This document shows, piece by piece, positions 25,027 through 32,650 of a stretch of DNA of 53,332 nucleotides; within the stretch, counting starts at the first letter, position 1; every line of letters starts with the position of its first letter. The position numbers and the translations under genes were made by a program. Source of the stretch: a bacterium (GTDB lineage Bacteria; Patescibacteriota; Minisyncoccia; Moranbacterales; GWC2-37-73); assembly GCA_003251635.1 (NCBI GenBank), contig QKEW01000012.1:1-53332 (forward strand), given 5' to 3'. The notes under the pieces were generated by a model that was not told where the DNA came from, ran no database searches, and was given only the letters and a program-made list of their open reading frames with translations.

Positions 25027-26394
25027 ATGAAAAAGTTTCTAGTTTATCTGTTGGTTGTTGTGTTAGTTCTGCCCAGCTTTGCTTGGGCGGGGAACGTAGA
25101 AGTTGAAGGCGATGGAAACGCCCTTGGCGTTAACATTGCCAGCGATAATAACAACCGTAACGAAAACAACCTAACGGGAATCAACACCCTTACGGGTACT
25201 GCTACGGGTACGGGTACTGCTACTGCTGGCTCCGATGCCCAAGCGGCTTCAGCCTCAGGTGCCAGTTCAACCTTAGTGAACGAAAACTTGCGCCCCTTTA
25301 CAGAGCTTCAGTATGGGACAAATTTTGTTAACCAAGGCAAGGTAACCAAACATGAAAATCTCTGGGAAATTTATATTCCAGAGCTGTATCGCCAGGGGAT
25401 TTCTTTCGAGGAAGCAAGGAATATGCGGAGCAGATTTAAGTTCTGGCATATATTTACTCCCTGGAAGTGGTTTGAGACTAAGGTCAATATAACCAAGCAT
25501 ATGGATGATGGGTTCGATAGAGAAGTTAGCGCGGCCTATCCAATGACTTATGATCCTGAAAAACATGCTATGCGTGGGGATAAAACAATTATTTCTGGGT
25601 TTGTTCCTGGAAAAGAAAAGTGGCATAACGACAGTTTCTTTGGGGAAGTTTCCTATCAGTGCATGAAAAAAGGTTCTCAGCGGTTCGTTGTCTTAAAAGA
25701 GGAAAGGGAGAACACTATTTCGGATGGTTTTTCTATTAGTCCTGGTGGTTCATCTAGCGCTGTCAATAGCGCTGGGGACAGGGCAGTGGCAGTTGCTGCT
25801 GGTGGTCAAGTTGGAAAAATAGTTACCAGCAGCGAAGAATATACGAATATGAAGTTTCGTTGCATGAACGACGGACCTTTGAATTATTCCGAGCAGGTAG
25901 TGGTCCGGCAGAAAGCCACTCCTCCGGTTGTTCAGCAACCCGAGGCGAAATGTGGTACCGAAAAGGACCTGGCTGATTTAGCTAAGGTCCAAGCTAAGAT
26001 AGACACGTGTTATCCTTATTGTGAAAACAATATGGAAAAACGCTTGGAGGCAGGGAAACTTGCTCTTCAAATCTCTCTCTGCACCGGTAACCTGGCCTAT
26101 TTGGAAGATGCAATTCAGCACTTTCAGATGGCGGAATTGAATTATCACCATGGTGTCAACACCAGAAGTGATAAATCTATCGCCCTCATCGGCGAGGTTG
26201 AATATTGGTTGGCTAGTGCCTTTTTCGAAAGGGACAAGTCAATCTCGGCGTTTTGGATCGCTCCGGAAAAGGTGAGACATGAGAACAAAAAAACCAAGGC
26301 GCATGAGTGGACAAAGACCACTCTGGAGGAGCGCAATGCCATAGAGCAGATGCGCCTAAAACTGGAAAAGTATTCCCAAAGTCTGAAGCCTTAG
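25027..26394 (+). CDS. Secreted protein of unknown function with low-complexity linker
   Basis: A 455-aa protein with a clear Sec signal peptide ending 'FAWA' (about residue 21), an Asn-rich then Thr/Gly/Ala-rich flexible region (about 25-80, encoded by an imperfect 'acgggtact' DNA repeat), and a globular part of about 350 residues rich in Trp/Tyr and with several cysteines ('CYPYCENNMEKRLEAGKLAL'). The last 150 residues look helical. I do not recognise any family. Translation starts from an AAGGGAG site 7 bases before ATG, behind a long structured leader. It forms an operon with the next gene: its TAG stop lies inside that gene's Shine-Dalgarno. Confidence 0.8.
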   Translation: MKKFLVYLLVVVLVLPSFAWAGNVEVEGDGNALGVNIASDNNNRNENNLTGINTLTGTATGTGTATAGSDAQAASASGASSTLVNENLRPFTELQYGTNFVNQGKVTKHENLWEIYIPELYRQGISFEEARNMRSRFKFWHIFTPWKWFETKVNITKHMDDGFDREVSAAYPMTYDPEKHAMRGDKTIISGFVPGKEKWHNDSFFGEVSYQCMKKGSQRFVVLKEERENTISDGFSISPGGSSSAVNSAGDRAVAVAAGGQVGKIVTSSEEYTNMKFRCMNDGPLNYSEQVVVRQKATPPVVQQPEAKCGTEKDLADLAKVQAKIDTCYPYCENNMEKRLEAGKLALQISLCTGNLAYLEDAIQHFQMAELNYHHGVNTRSDKSIALIGEVEYWLASAFFERDKSISAFWIAPEKVRHENKKTKAHEWTKTTLEERNAIEQMRLKLEKYSQSLKP

Positions 26395-26406
26395 GAGGTT
26401 TACATC

Positions 26407-27252
26407 ATGAAAAAAATATTACTTTTAACGGCAATTTTTTTTCTTGGGCTAAGCGTGGAAGTATTGGCGCTTAGCTCGGAAGAGGATGTGACGCTTCATG
26501 GCAATGGATCCGATGAAGCTATCATTGCGCAAGCCCAAAGTCGTCAGGTTACCATTGACAATTTTGACGAAGCAATAAGGCGGTCGACCGAGCGATCTTT
26601 GCAGATTGCTCAGGAGGCTGTCAGTGCTTCAAAAAAAGCTGCTGCTGCTGCCAATATGGCAAACAAAGCAGCTAACAAAAATGCAGCACTGGTAACTGAG
26701 TACAGGACCGACAGAGGAAAATTGGTGACAAACATTGAAGCCAATACCAATGCTATGGATGGCCTCAAAACCTCCATCAGCACCCTGGAAACCTCCATCG
26801 GTGGTCTCGAAAACTCCACTTTTCGGTGGGGTATCGGCATCGTTTGCGTTCTTGCTTTTATTTCTGCCGGATTGGCTTTTCTTTACCGAAAAGCCAATCA
26901 CATTGAGGCGAAAATCGATGCGATGCCAGGCGAAATAATCACTGACGTTGCTGCCATAATGGGAACGAACTCTGTTCCTATTAAAGTTGGCAATTTAGGT
27001 GTTTTTGATTATTATTTTGAAAGAAGGGAAGAGGGTGATGGTGACATTTTCGTCACCCTAAAGGTGGATGAAAAAAATCCTTCACAAGGGGTTTACCTGA
27101 CCAGGGATATGAAAACCTTGATCAGGGATGCCAAAACCGTACTACGGCGCCATTTCCTTAGCCATCAATACGATGGCGAGGGAGAATTCAATGCCGCTCA
27201 GCGAGCGGTTATCGAGGGAGCCATTTCAAATGGTACTCTCAAAGAAAGATGA
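26407..27252 (+). CDS. Single-pass membrane protein with extracytoplasmic coiled coil, unknown function
   Basis: A 281-aa protein with a signal peptide ('LLLTAIFFLGLSVEVLA'), an extracytoplasmic Ala-rich helical/coiled-coil stretch (about 50-130), a membrane helix (about 141-160, 'WGIGIVCVLAFISAGLAFL'), and a cytoplasmic domain of about 120 residues with no motif I know. A strong AGGAGG site 8 bases before ATG overlaps the stop of the upstream gene, which implies translational coupling. The topology suggests a sensor or anchor that joins the secreted upstream protein to the cell. The gene ends with TGA and is followed by an array of stem-loops. Confidence 0.8.
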   Translation: MKKILLLTAIFFLGLSVEVLALSSEEDVTLHGNGSDEAIIAQAQSRQVTIDNFDEAIRRSTERSLQIAQEAVSASKKAAAAANMANKAANKNAALVTEYRTDRGKLVTNIEANTNAMDGLKTSISTLETSIGGLENSTFRWGIGIVCVLAFISAGLAFLYRKANHIEAKIDAMPGEIITDVAAIMGTNSVPIKVGNLGVFDYYFERREEGDGDIFVTLKVDEKNPSQGVYLTRDMKTLIRDAKTVLRRHFLSHQYDGEGEFNAAQRAVIEGAISNGTLKER

Positions 27253-27267
27253 TGCTAACCTTTTTCC

Positions 27268-27564
27268 TGGGAGCCCGTATTCTAAAGGGTGCGGGCTCCC
27301 ACCCAGTAGCTCGAAACAGAGATTATCTGAGTGAGATCTCTGGGCTCAACCACTTTGCTGTTTGCGGGTGGTGATGATTTTCCTGATTGGGAATCATCAA
27401 TTGCGATATATCTTATTCATGAATTGGTAAGATATATCCGAGTGTAGTACTCAAGGCGTTTTATCCGAATTTGAAAAAAAGCTTCCAGGCTTGAGAGTCT
27501 CAATTGACACTCGCCGGAAGTGAACCTATATAAAAGACCTGATCCAAATGGAGAGGGTCTTTTA
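27268..27564 (+). other. Intergenic array of six consecutive stem-loops (candidate structured RNA or multi-terminator)
   Basis: The non-coding stretch after the 26407 gene holds six successive inverted repeats: TGGGAGCCCG/CGGGCTCCCA (27268-27301), CAGAGAT/ATCTCTG (27317-27342), TGATGATT/AATCATCA (27372-27399), GATATATCTTA/TAAGATATATC (27405-27438, 11 bp), CTTCC-GGC/GCC-GGAAG with an inner TTGAGA/TCTCAA (27482-27520), and TAAAAGACC/GGTCTTTTA (27531-27564). Only the last has a T-rich 3' arm typical of a terminator. There is no believable ORF in the stretch. The rest of the gap to 27792 holds a REP-like palindrome and a promoter. Confidence 0.55.
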
Positions 27565-27609
27565 AAATTGTTTGAAAATTGAACTTTTAATCTTATTTTA
27601 TTCAATTTT

Positions 27610-27648
27610 ATCCTCACCTTAGCCCTTTCCCTGCTAGGGAGAGGGGGA
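27610..27648 (+). repeat. REP-like palindrome of the 'CCTCACC..CCCTxTCCCT' type
   Basis: TCCTCACCTTAGCCC leads into a 10-bp stem CCCTTTCCCT-GCT-AGGGAGAGGG (one G-U pair). This closely resembles a family of short dispersed repeats known from many unrelated bacteria. Only one copy is in the window, so its repetitive nature is inferred. Confidence 0.5.
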
Positions 27649-27718
27649 ATCAGAATTTTTTTGCAAATCCATCGTACTAAAAAACTAAAAACCTATGAGC
27701 TAAAACCTGCCAGACTGC

Positions 27719-27747
27719 TTGACAACTGGCTGATTTTTTGCTACAAT
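27719..27747 (+). promoter_or_regulatory. Extended -10 promoter inside the track ORF that begins at 27661
   Basis: TTGACA, a 17-base spacer ending TGc, then TACAAT. The predicted start site near 27754 rules out the TTG (27661) and makes the ATG at 27751 unlikely, leaving the ATG at 27793. Confidence 0.8.
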
Positions 27748-27792
27748 AGAATGTTAAAAAACATTGATTCTAAGCGTTATTTCTTGAATTTA

Positions 27793-28986
27793 ATGAGCGA
27801 AAAAAATCGAAAAAAATTACTCAATTTTCAAAGCCGTTTGCAAAAGCGGATTTTGGTGGTGGGTATAATTTTTACTTTGACTGCCGGCTTTATTTTCCGT
27901 GATGCTTTTAATGAATATGAAGCTCGCATTCAAATGGTAGCTGCCAGCAAGAATGCAGAACTTTCGGATCAGATGGAAGCAGTGTCTGAAAATTTGATTG
28001 AATTTCCCAAGACCTTGGCTTTCTATGAAAGGCTTTTGAAAAATAACCCAAACATTCAAGATGGTTTTGAAGATTTGAGTGCGCGTGAACGCAAAAAACT
28101 TTGGAACGATCAAATTGAAACTTCTGGACGGATTGTTAACAATCGAGCCTGGCTTAGCTTGTCAGTTTTCAGTCGGAAAGCTGCTAACGCCGATGCTTTG
28201 TCTGAAAAAGTGGCTGATAGCTTGATTGAAGTGATGGGAAATTTTTATGACACTGATAAAGATTTGGCTTTGGCGGTTGTAGAAGGCCCGATTGTTTATT
28301 CAGTAAATCGTCATTGGATCAAAGTCGGTTTGCTTTCAATTTTGATCGGATTTTTAGCCTCATTGATTTTGAATTTAATTTTAGAGGGTTGGGAAAAACA
28401 AAATAGAGAATCAAAAAGTTTTTTTCAAAAATCACTTTTGAATTTGCAAGAAAAAATCATTGCCAAAAATTCTTTATCTCAAAATATGGTAGCAACAACC
28501 GACGTACCCTATAGTTTTGATGATCGACAAAAAGCTGAAGAAAAAAACATCCAAACGGATGAGAATTATTTTGCTGACAAAAAAATTGCCGATCAAGGTA
28601 AAAGTGCTGCAGCTCCGGATAATCTGCCAATTTTTGAAGAGATTCCTGGTTTGACCTTTCAAACTGAGCCGATTGTTGAGAAACAAGAAAATATTGAAAT
28701 TGAAAAAGAGGAAAATATCACACCGATCAAAGAAGAATCGGAAATTGAAAAATTGGAAACAAAAGAAGATGTGATGGAGATGCCTAATTTCCAATCCGAA
28801 GAAACTTTTGGTTTGCCGGACAATTTGCCAACGGCACCGGACAGCTTGCTGGGAAATTTGCCGGTGGCAGAGGTCGAAGAAAAAGAGGAGAAGGAACCTG
28901 ATTTTATTGAAATGAAAGACAATGAACCGACAGCTCAGGAAATGAAAGATCGATTGAACAAACTTTTGCGAGGAGATCTGCCCTAG
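27793..28986 (+). CDS. Two-TM membrane protein with acidic cytoplasmic tail (Wzz-like topology)
   Basis: From ATG 27793 the protein is 397 aa. A short basic N-terminus is followed by a first membrane helix ('ILVVGIIFTLTAGFIF'), an external helical domain of about 150 residues, a second membrane helix ('VGLLSILIGFLASLILNLIL'), and then a Glu-rich disordered cytoplasmic tail of about 200 residues. The two-helix layout is that of polysaccharide chain-length (Wzz) proteins, and the rhamnose and glycosyltransferase genes lie downstream, but I see no Wzz signature, so this is a topology-based suggestion. The gene has its own perfect promoter. The DUF4012 gene follows after 33 bases. Confidence 0.7.
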   Translation: MSEKNRKKLLNFQSRLQKRILVVGIIFTLTAGFIFRDAFNEYEARIQMVAASKNAELSDQMEAVSENLIEFPKTLAFYERLLKNNPNIQDGFEDLSARERKKLWNDQIETSGRIVNNRAWLSLSVFSRKAANADALSEKVADSLIEVMGNFYDTDKDLALAVVEGPIVYSVNRHWIKVGLLSILIGFLASLILNLILEGWEKQNRESKSFFQKSLLNLQEKIIAKNSLSQNMVATTDVPYSFDDRQKAEEKNIQTDENYFADKKIADQGKSAAAPDNLPIFEEIPGLTFQTEPIVEKQENIEIEKEENITPIKEESEIEKLETKEDVMEMPNFQSEETFGLPDNLPTAPDSLLGNLPVAEVEEKEEKEPDFIEMKDNEPTAQEMKDRLNKLLRGDLP

Positions 28987-29019
28987 GGATTAGTATTTTT
29001 AATTTTTCTGTTAAAACAG

Positions 29020-30381
29020 ATGGCAAAGAAATATAGTAAAAAATTCTGGTTTATTTTTTGGACCCTTTCAATAATTTTCTTGATTAGTTGGCATTTTTTT
29101 TGGCAATTTCAAAGTCGTGGAATTGGGGCATTGGCTCCAGCTTTGGATTTCGTACCTTTTCTAGGTGAGGAAGGGGAAAAATATCAACAAGCTGCCAAGA
29201 TCGCTGATTATTTTTTGCAAAAAGATGATCAGGAGCGAAATTATTTAATTCTTTTTGAAAACAATCTTGAATTGAGACCAGGCGGTGGTTTTTTGGGCGC
29301 GTTTGCTTTGGTGAAAATAAAAAATGGTCAAATTGTTTCTTTGCAAGTTTTGGACAGTGGCAATTTTGATTGTCAAATTCCAGAAGGAATCGATCCGCCT
29401 TACCCGATGATCAGCAAATTAGGAATTGATTCTTGGAATTTTTCCAATTCCAATTATTCGCCTGACTTTGCTGTTGATGCTCAAAAGGCTATAGAATTTT
29501 ATCACCTAGGCGGTGGCCAAGAAAATTTCGATGGAGTGATTGGAATAACAGCTGATGTTTTGAAATCAGTCCTGAAAATTACCGGGCCGATTCAGTTGGA
29601 AGATTACCCGGGAATTTATGATAGCGAGAATGCGGTGATTACCTTGGAATATCAAGTGGAGCAAGCTTTTGAAAATCAGGGAATTGAACGGAGTGACCGC
29701 AAATCAGTGATTGGGGAATTGGCTAAGGAGTTAAGAGGGGAAGTGGCCAATCTTTCTTTGAGCGGAAAAATGAAATTGGCCAAGATATTGTTGGAAGATT
29801 TGGAGGAAAAAAATATTCAACTTTATTTTTCTCAGGACGAAATGCAAGAAGTGGTGGTTGAGTCAGCTTGGGGTGGTCAAGTCGATCAGAATTGGCAAAA
29901 TGATTTCTTGATGATGGTAGATGCCAATCTGGGGTCTTTCAAAAGCGATTACTACATTGATCGCCAAGGTGAATATTTTGTTGATTTTTCCGGAGAGACT
30001 CCGAAGGCTCGCTTGTTGATTCGCTATCGTCACAATGCTAAGCAAAAAGATTGGATGACTCGGGATTATTATTCTTATTTGCGAGTCTATGTGCCTGAAG
30101 GTGCTTGGCTGGAAAAGTGGTATAATCTAGAAAACATTCGCTTTGGTCAAGAACTGGGCAAAAAATTTTTTGCCGGTGACGTGAATGTGCCAATTGGAGA
30201 AGAAAAGGTTGTCTTGTTGGAATATTCTTTGCCGGAAAACATTTCGGCTGAGAATTACGTTTTAAAGATCCAAAAACAACTGGGAATTTCTCAGCTGCCA
30301 ATTTTGATTCATATCATTGATCAAGATGGCAGTCAGTCAGATGAGGAGGTTTGGGTTAAGGGCGATAGGGTCGTTGAATAG
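29020..30381 (+). CDS. DUF4012 domain-containing protein
   Basis: A 453-aa protein with one N-terminal membrane helix ('FWFIFWTLSIIFLISWHFF') and a large extracytoplasmic domain with the DUF4012 hallmarks 'YLILFENNLELRPGGGFLGAFA' and 'FDGVIGITADVLKSVLKITG'. DUF4012 proteins occur in many Gram-positives and Patescibacteria next to exopolysaccharide genes; related domains are thought to act in cell-wall polymer attachment, but no activity is established to my knowledge. It follows the two-TM protein after 33 bases and precedes the dTDP-rhamnose genes, which fits a role in surface glycan assembly (inference). Confidence 0.88.
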   Translation: MAKKYSKKFWFIFWTLSIIFLISWHFFWQFQSRGIGALAPALDFVPFLGEEGEKYQQAAKIADYFLQKDDQERNYLILFENNLELRPGGGFLGAFALVKIKNGQIVSLQVLDSGNFDCQIPEGIDPPYPMISKLGIDSWNFSNSNYSPDFAVDAQKAIEFYHLGGGQENFDGVIGITADVLKSVLKITGPIQLEDYPGIYDSENAVITLEYQVEQAFENQGIERSDRKSVIGELAKELRGEVANLSLSGKMKLAKILLEDLEEKNIQLYFSQDEMQEVVVESAWGGQVDQNWQNDFLMMVDANLGSFKSDYYIDRQGEYFVDFSGETPKARLLIRYRHNAKQKDWMTRDYYSYLRVYVPEGAWLEKWYNLENIRFGQELGKKFFAGDVNVPIGEEKVVLLEYSLPENISAENYVLKIQKQLGISQLPILIHIIDQDGSQSDEEVWVKGDRVVE

Positions 30382-30426
30382 TTTTTTTGTAAACTCATAA
30401 CTTTAGCGGGAGGAGAGGGTAGGACC

Positions 30427-30726
30427 ATGAACAATACCCTAAAAGTCATATTTTATTTTGATAGCCTAAAGCCATCTCTGGCCAAGGATCTGAGAATTTC
30501 CTTGGGTGCCAAAATCTTTAAAGAAGGTATTTTAAACAGAGACGAGACTTTATTTAGAGCAACATGTGTTCATGTTGATCCTCCTAGTGCTTTCATTGAT
30601 GGGGCTGGTGAAGCACGCAATCTTGCAAAGATGAAGCTGTTGAATGACTTTGTCTTTGGAGATGAACTTGGGTGTGAAATAACCAAAATATTCGATGAGA
30701 AGGGTGTTCTACTAATAGTTGAGTGA
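30427..30726 (+). CDS. Hypothetical protein, 99 aa, with strong ribosome-binding site
   Basis: A soluble alpha/beta-looking small protein ('RISLGAKIFKEGILNRDETL', 'GDELGCEITKIFDEKG') with no recognised motif. It is preceded by GGGAGGAGAGGG, a strong Shine-Dalgarno of the kind absent from the genes around it, and followed by its own large-stem terminator. The codon choice is more mixed than in the neighbours. Function unknown. Confidence 0.7.
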   Translation: MNNTLKVIFYFDSLKPSLAKDLRISLGAKIFKEGILNRDETLFRATCVHVDPPSAFIDGAGEARNLAKMKLLNDFVFGDELGCEITKIFDEKGVLLIVE

Positions 30727-30740
30727 GCGCCAATTTCTTT

Positions 30741-30776
30741 AAACCGCCGTATTGCAGTTGCAGTGCGGCGGTTTTT
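30741..30776 (+). terminator. Intrinsic terminator of the 30427 gene
   Basis: AAACCGCCG/CGGCGGTTT 9-bp stem with an inner TGCA/TGCA pairing, followed by TTTTTGCTTTTT. Confidence 0.85.
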
Positions 30777-30803
30777 GCTTTTTATAGGGGCCTGTAGTAA
30801 AAT
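30775..30803 (+). promoter_or_regulatory. Sigma70-type promoter for rmlC
   Basis: TTGCTT in the terminator's T-tract, a 17-base spacer, then TAAAAT, about 23 bases of leader before ATG 30833. Confidence 0.45.
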
Positions 30804-30832
30804 TAAGTACGATTTATTATCAACTCACAAGT

Positions 30833-31378
30833 ATGGAATTTCAAAAAACTACACTGAAAGATGCTTTTTTAGTTAAGTCACAAGTTTTTCAGGATGAGCG
30901 AGGATTTTTTCTGGAAAACTATTCCAAACAAAAATTTCAAGCAGCCGGAATCGAGGTGGATTTTGTGCAAGACAATCATTCTTTGTCGGTCAAAAAAGGA
31001 GTTCTCCGTGGATTGCATTTTCAAAAAGGCAGCGATGCTCAAGCTAAATTGGTACGCGTGACCAAAGGTGCAGTCTATGATGTGATTGTTGATTTACGCA
31101 AGGATTCCCCAACTTTTGGAAAATGGGAAGGGTTCACTTTGACAGCTGAGAATTTTTTGATGCTTTTTGTGCCGCGCGGCTTTGCTCATGGCTTTTGCAC
31201 CCTGGAAGAAAACAGTGAATTTCAATATAAGTGTGATAATTTTTATGTGCCGCAAAGTGAAGGCGGAGTCATTTGGAATGATCCGACTCTAAAAATCGAT
31301 TGGCCAGTTGAAAACCCGATTTTATCAGAAAAAGATCAAAAAAATCCGACCTGGAAAGAATTTGTGCAAAACGTATAG
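30833..31378 (+). CDS. rmlC: dTDP-4-dehydrorhamnose 3,5-epimerase
   Basis: A 181-aa cupin-fold enzyme, the third step of dTDP-L-rhamnose synthesis. It has 'DERGFFLENY', the catalytic His in 'LRGLHFQKG', 'YDVIVDLRKDSPTFGKW', 'FVPRGFAHGFCTLEE' and 'YKCDNFYVPQSEGGVIWNDP', with His, Asp and Tyr in the expected places. The gene starts a run of rml genes, though rmlB lies about 145 bases downstream behind a gap with short 'ATAGCG' microrepeats, so the two may be separately transcribed. Confidence 0.95.
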   Translation: MEFQKTTLKDAFLVKSQVFQDERGFFLENYSKQKFQAAGIEVDFVQDNHSLSVKKGVLRGLHFQKGSDAQAKLVRVTKGAVYDVIVDLRKDSPTFGKWEGFTLTAENFLMLFVPRGFAHGFCTLEENSEFQYKCDNFYVPQSEGGVIWNDPTLKIDWPVENPILSEKDQKNPTWKEFVQNV

Positions 31379-31420
31379 CGCATAACCCATAGCGTAAAAC
31401 GCATAGCGCGTAGCTTATAA
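31365..31420 (+). repeat. Degenerate 'ATAGCG' microrepeats between rmlC and rmlB
   Basis: ATAGCG occurs three times at about 15-base steps, with variants 'CGCATAGCGCGTAGC' nearby; the first copy overlaps the rmlC stop. The rest of the 145-base gap is A/T-rich, with a TTGACA at 31485 lacking a convincing -10. Confidence 0.35.
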
Positions 31421-31523
31421 TGTGGAATATGGAGCGTTTCGTGCTAAATGTCTAGTGCTTTATGATTTATAATCTAACTAAAAGTTGACAACCTAAATAA
31501 TCTAACAACTAAGAGCTACTTCT

Positions 31524-32528
31524 ATGAAATTATTAGTCACTGGTGGAGCCGGTTTTATTGGTTCCAATTTTATCCACTACATTTTGAAAAAGCATGAAAA
31601 TTGGGAGGTGATCAATTTGGACGCATTAACTTATGCTGGAAATTTGGAGAACCTGAAAAGCTTGGAAAATGATTCACGCCATCAATTTATTAGAGGCGAC
31701 ATTTGTGACGCTAAGCTTGTTAATGGGCTGGTAAAAGAGTGCGATGCCATTGTTCATTTTGCAGCCGAATCGCACGTTGATCGCTCCATTTTGGATCCAG
31801 CTGCTTTCATCAAAACCAATATTGTCGGAACCTACACCTTACTGGAGGCGGCTCGTCAAAATGGTGGAAAAAGATTTCATCATATTTCAACCGATGAAGT
31901 TTTTGGATCTTTGAATTCGGATGAGCCGGCTTTCAGTGAAGAAACAGCTTATGACCCACAAAGTCCTTATAGTGCCGCCAAGGCCTCTTCAGATCATTTG
32001 GTGCGAGCCTATTTTCACACTTTCAATTTGCCGATCACTATTTCTAATTGCTCTAATAATTACGGACCTTTTCATTTTCCGGAAAAATTAATACCTTTGG
32101 CCATTACCAATTTAATGGAGGATAAAAAAATTCCGGTTTATGGTGATGGACTACAGATTCGCGATTGGCTTTTTGTGGAAGATCATTGTGAGGCAATTGA
32201 TTTGATTTTGGAAAAAGGTGAACTGGGTGAAACCTATTGTATTGGAGGCAATTCGGAAAAAACCAACCTTGAGGTTGTTAAGGAGATTCTAGCTATTTTG
32301 AAAAAAGACGAAGATTTGATTGAGTTTGTTAAAGATCGAGCAGGTCATGATCGCCGTTACGCTATTGATGCAACCAAAATCAAAAAGCAGTTGGGTTGGC
32401 AACCCCGAGTTTCTTTTGAGGAAGGTTTGGCGCAAACAATTAAGTGGTTTGAGCAAAACCAAAACTGGTGGCAGAAAATAAAAAGTGGTGAATATCAAAA
32501 ATATTACGAAAAACAGTATAAAAATTAA
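31524..32528 (+). CDS. rmlB: dTDP-glucose 4,6-dehydratase
   Basis: A short-chain dehydrogenase-type enzyme (334 aa) that turns dTDP-glucose into dTDP-4-keto-6-deoxyglucose. It has the NAD-binding 'GGAGFIGSNFIHYIL', 'HFAAESHVDRSI', the catalytic 'STDEVFGSL' and YxxxK in 'SPYSAAKASSDHLVRAY', then 'NNYGPFHFPEKLIPL' and 'DWLFVEDHCEAIDLIL'. All active-site residues are visible. It is part of the rml set together with rmlC upstream and rmlD downstream. Confidence 0.96.
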   Translation: MKLLVTGGAGFIGSNFIHYILKKHENWEVINLDALTYAGNLENLKSLENDSRHQFIRGDICDAKLVNGLVKECDAIVHFAAESHVDRSILDPAAFIKTNIVGTYTLLEAARQNGGKRFHHISTDEVFGSLNSDEPAFSEETAYDPQSPYSAAKASSDHLVRAYFHTFNLPITISNCSNNYGPFHFPEKLIPLAITNLMEDKKIPVYGDGLQIRDWLFVEDHCEAIDLILEKGELGETYCIGGNSEKTNLEVVKEILAILKKDEDLIEFVKDRAGHDRRYAIDATKIKKQLGWQPRVSFEEGLAQTIKWFEQNQNWWQKIKSGEYQKYYEKQYKN

Positions 32529-32584
32529 GCCAATTAAAGCAAATTGGGGAGCTAATTTTGGATGAATGGCTTATTGAGGTGATT

Positions 32585-32613
32585 TTGGCAAAAAATTGGT
32601 TACATGTTAATAT
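32585..32613 (+). promoter_or_regulatory. Possible promoter for rmlD
   Basis: TTGGCA, a 17-base spacer ending TGt, then TAATAT (4/6 to consensus), about 30 bases before ATG 32651 after allowing for the start site. Confidence 0.35.
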
Positions 32614-32650
32614 CGGAGTGACTGATTAAAATAATTTTTTACTTAAATTA

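Noticed and set aside
27268-27564. Integron attC sites in the hairpin array
   Set aside because: The stems lack the GTTRRRY/RYYYAAC core pairs of attC and no integrase is seen.
27661-27792. TTG-started N-terminal extension of the 441-aa ORF
   Set aside because: A perfect promoter lies inside it (27719-27747), so this part is not translated; the ATG at 27793 is used instead.
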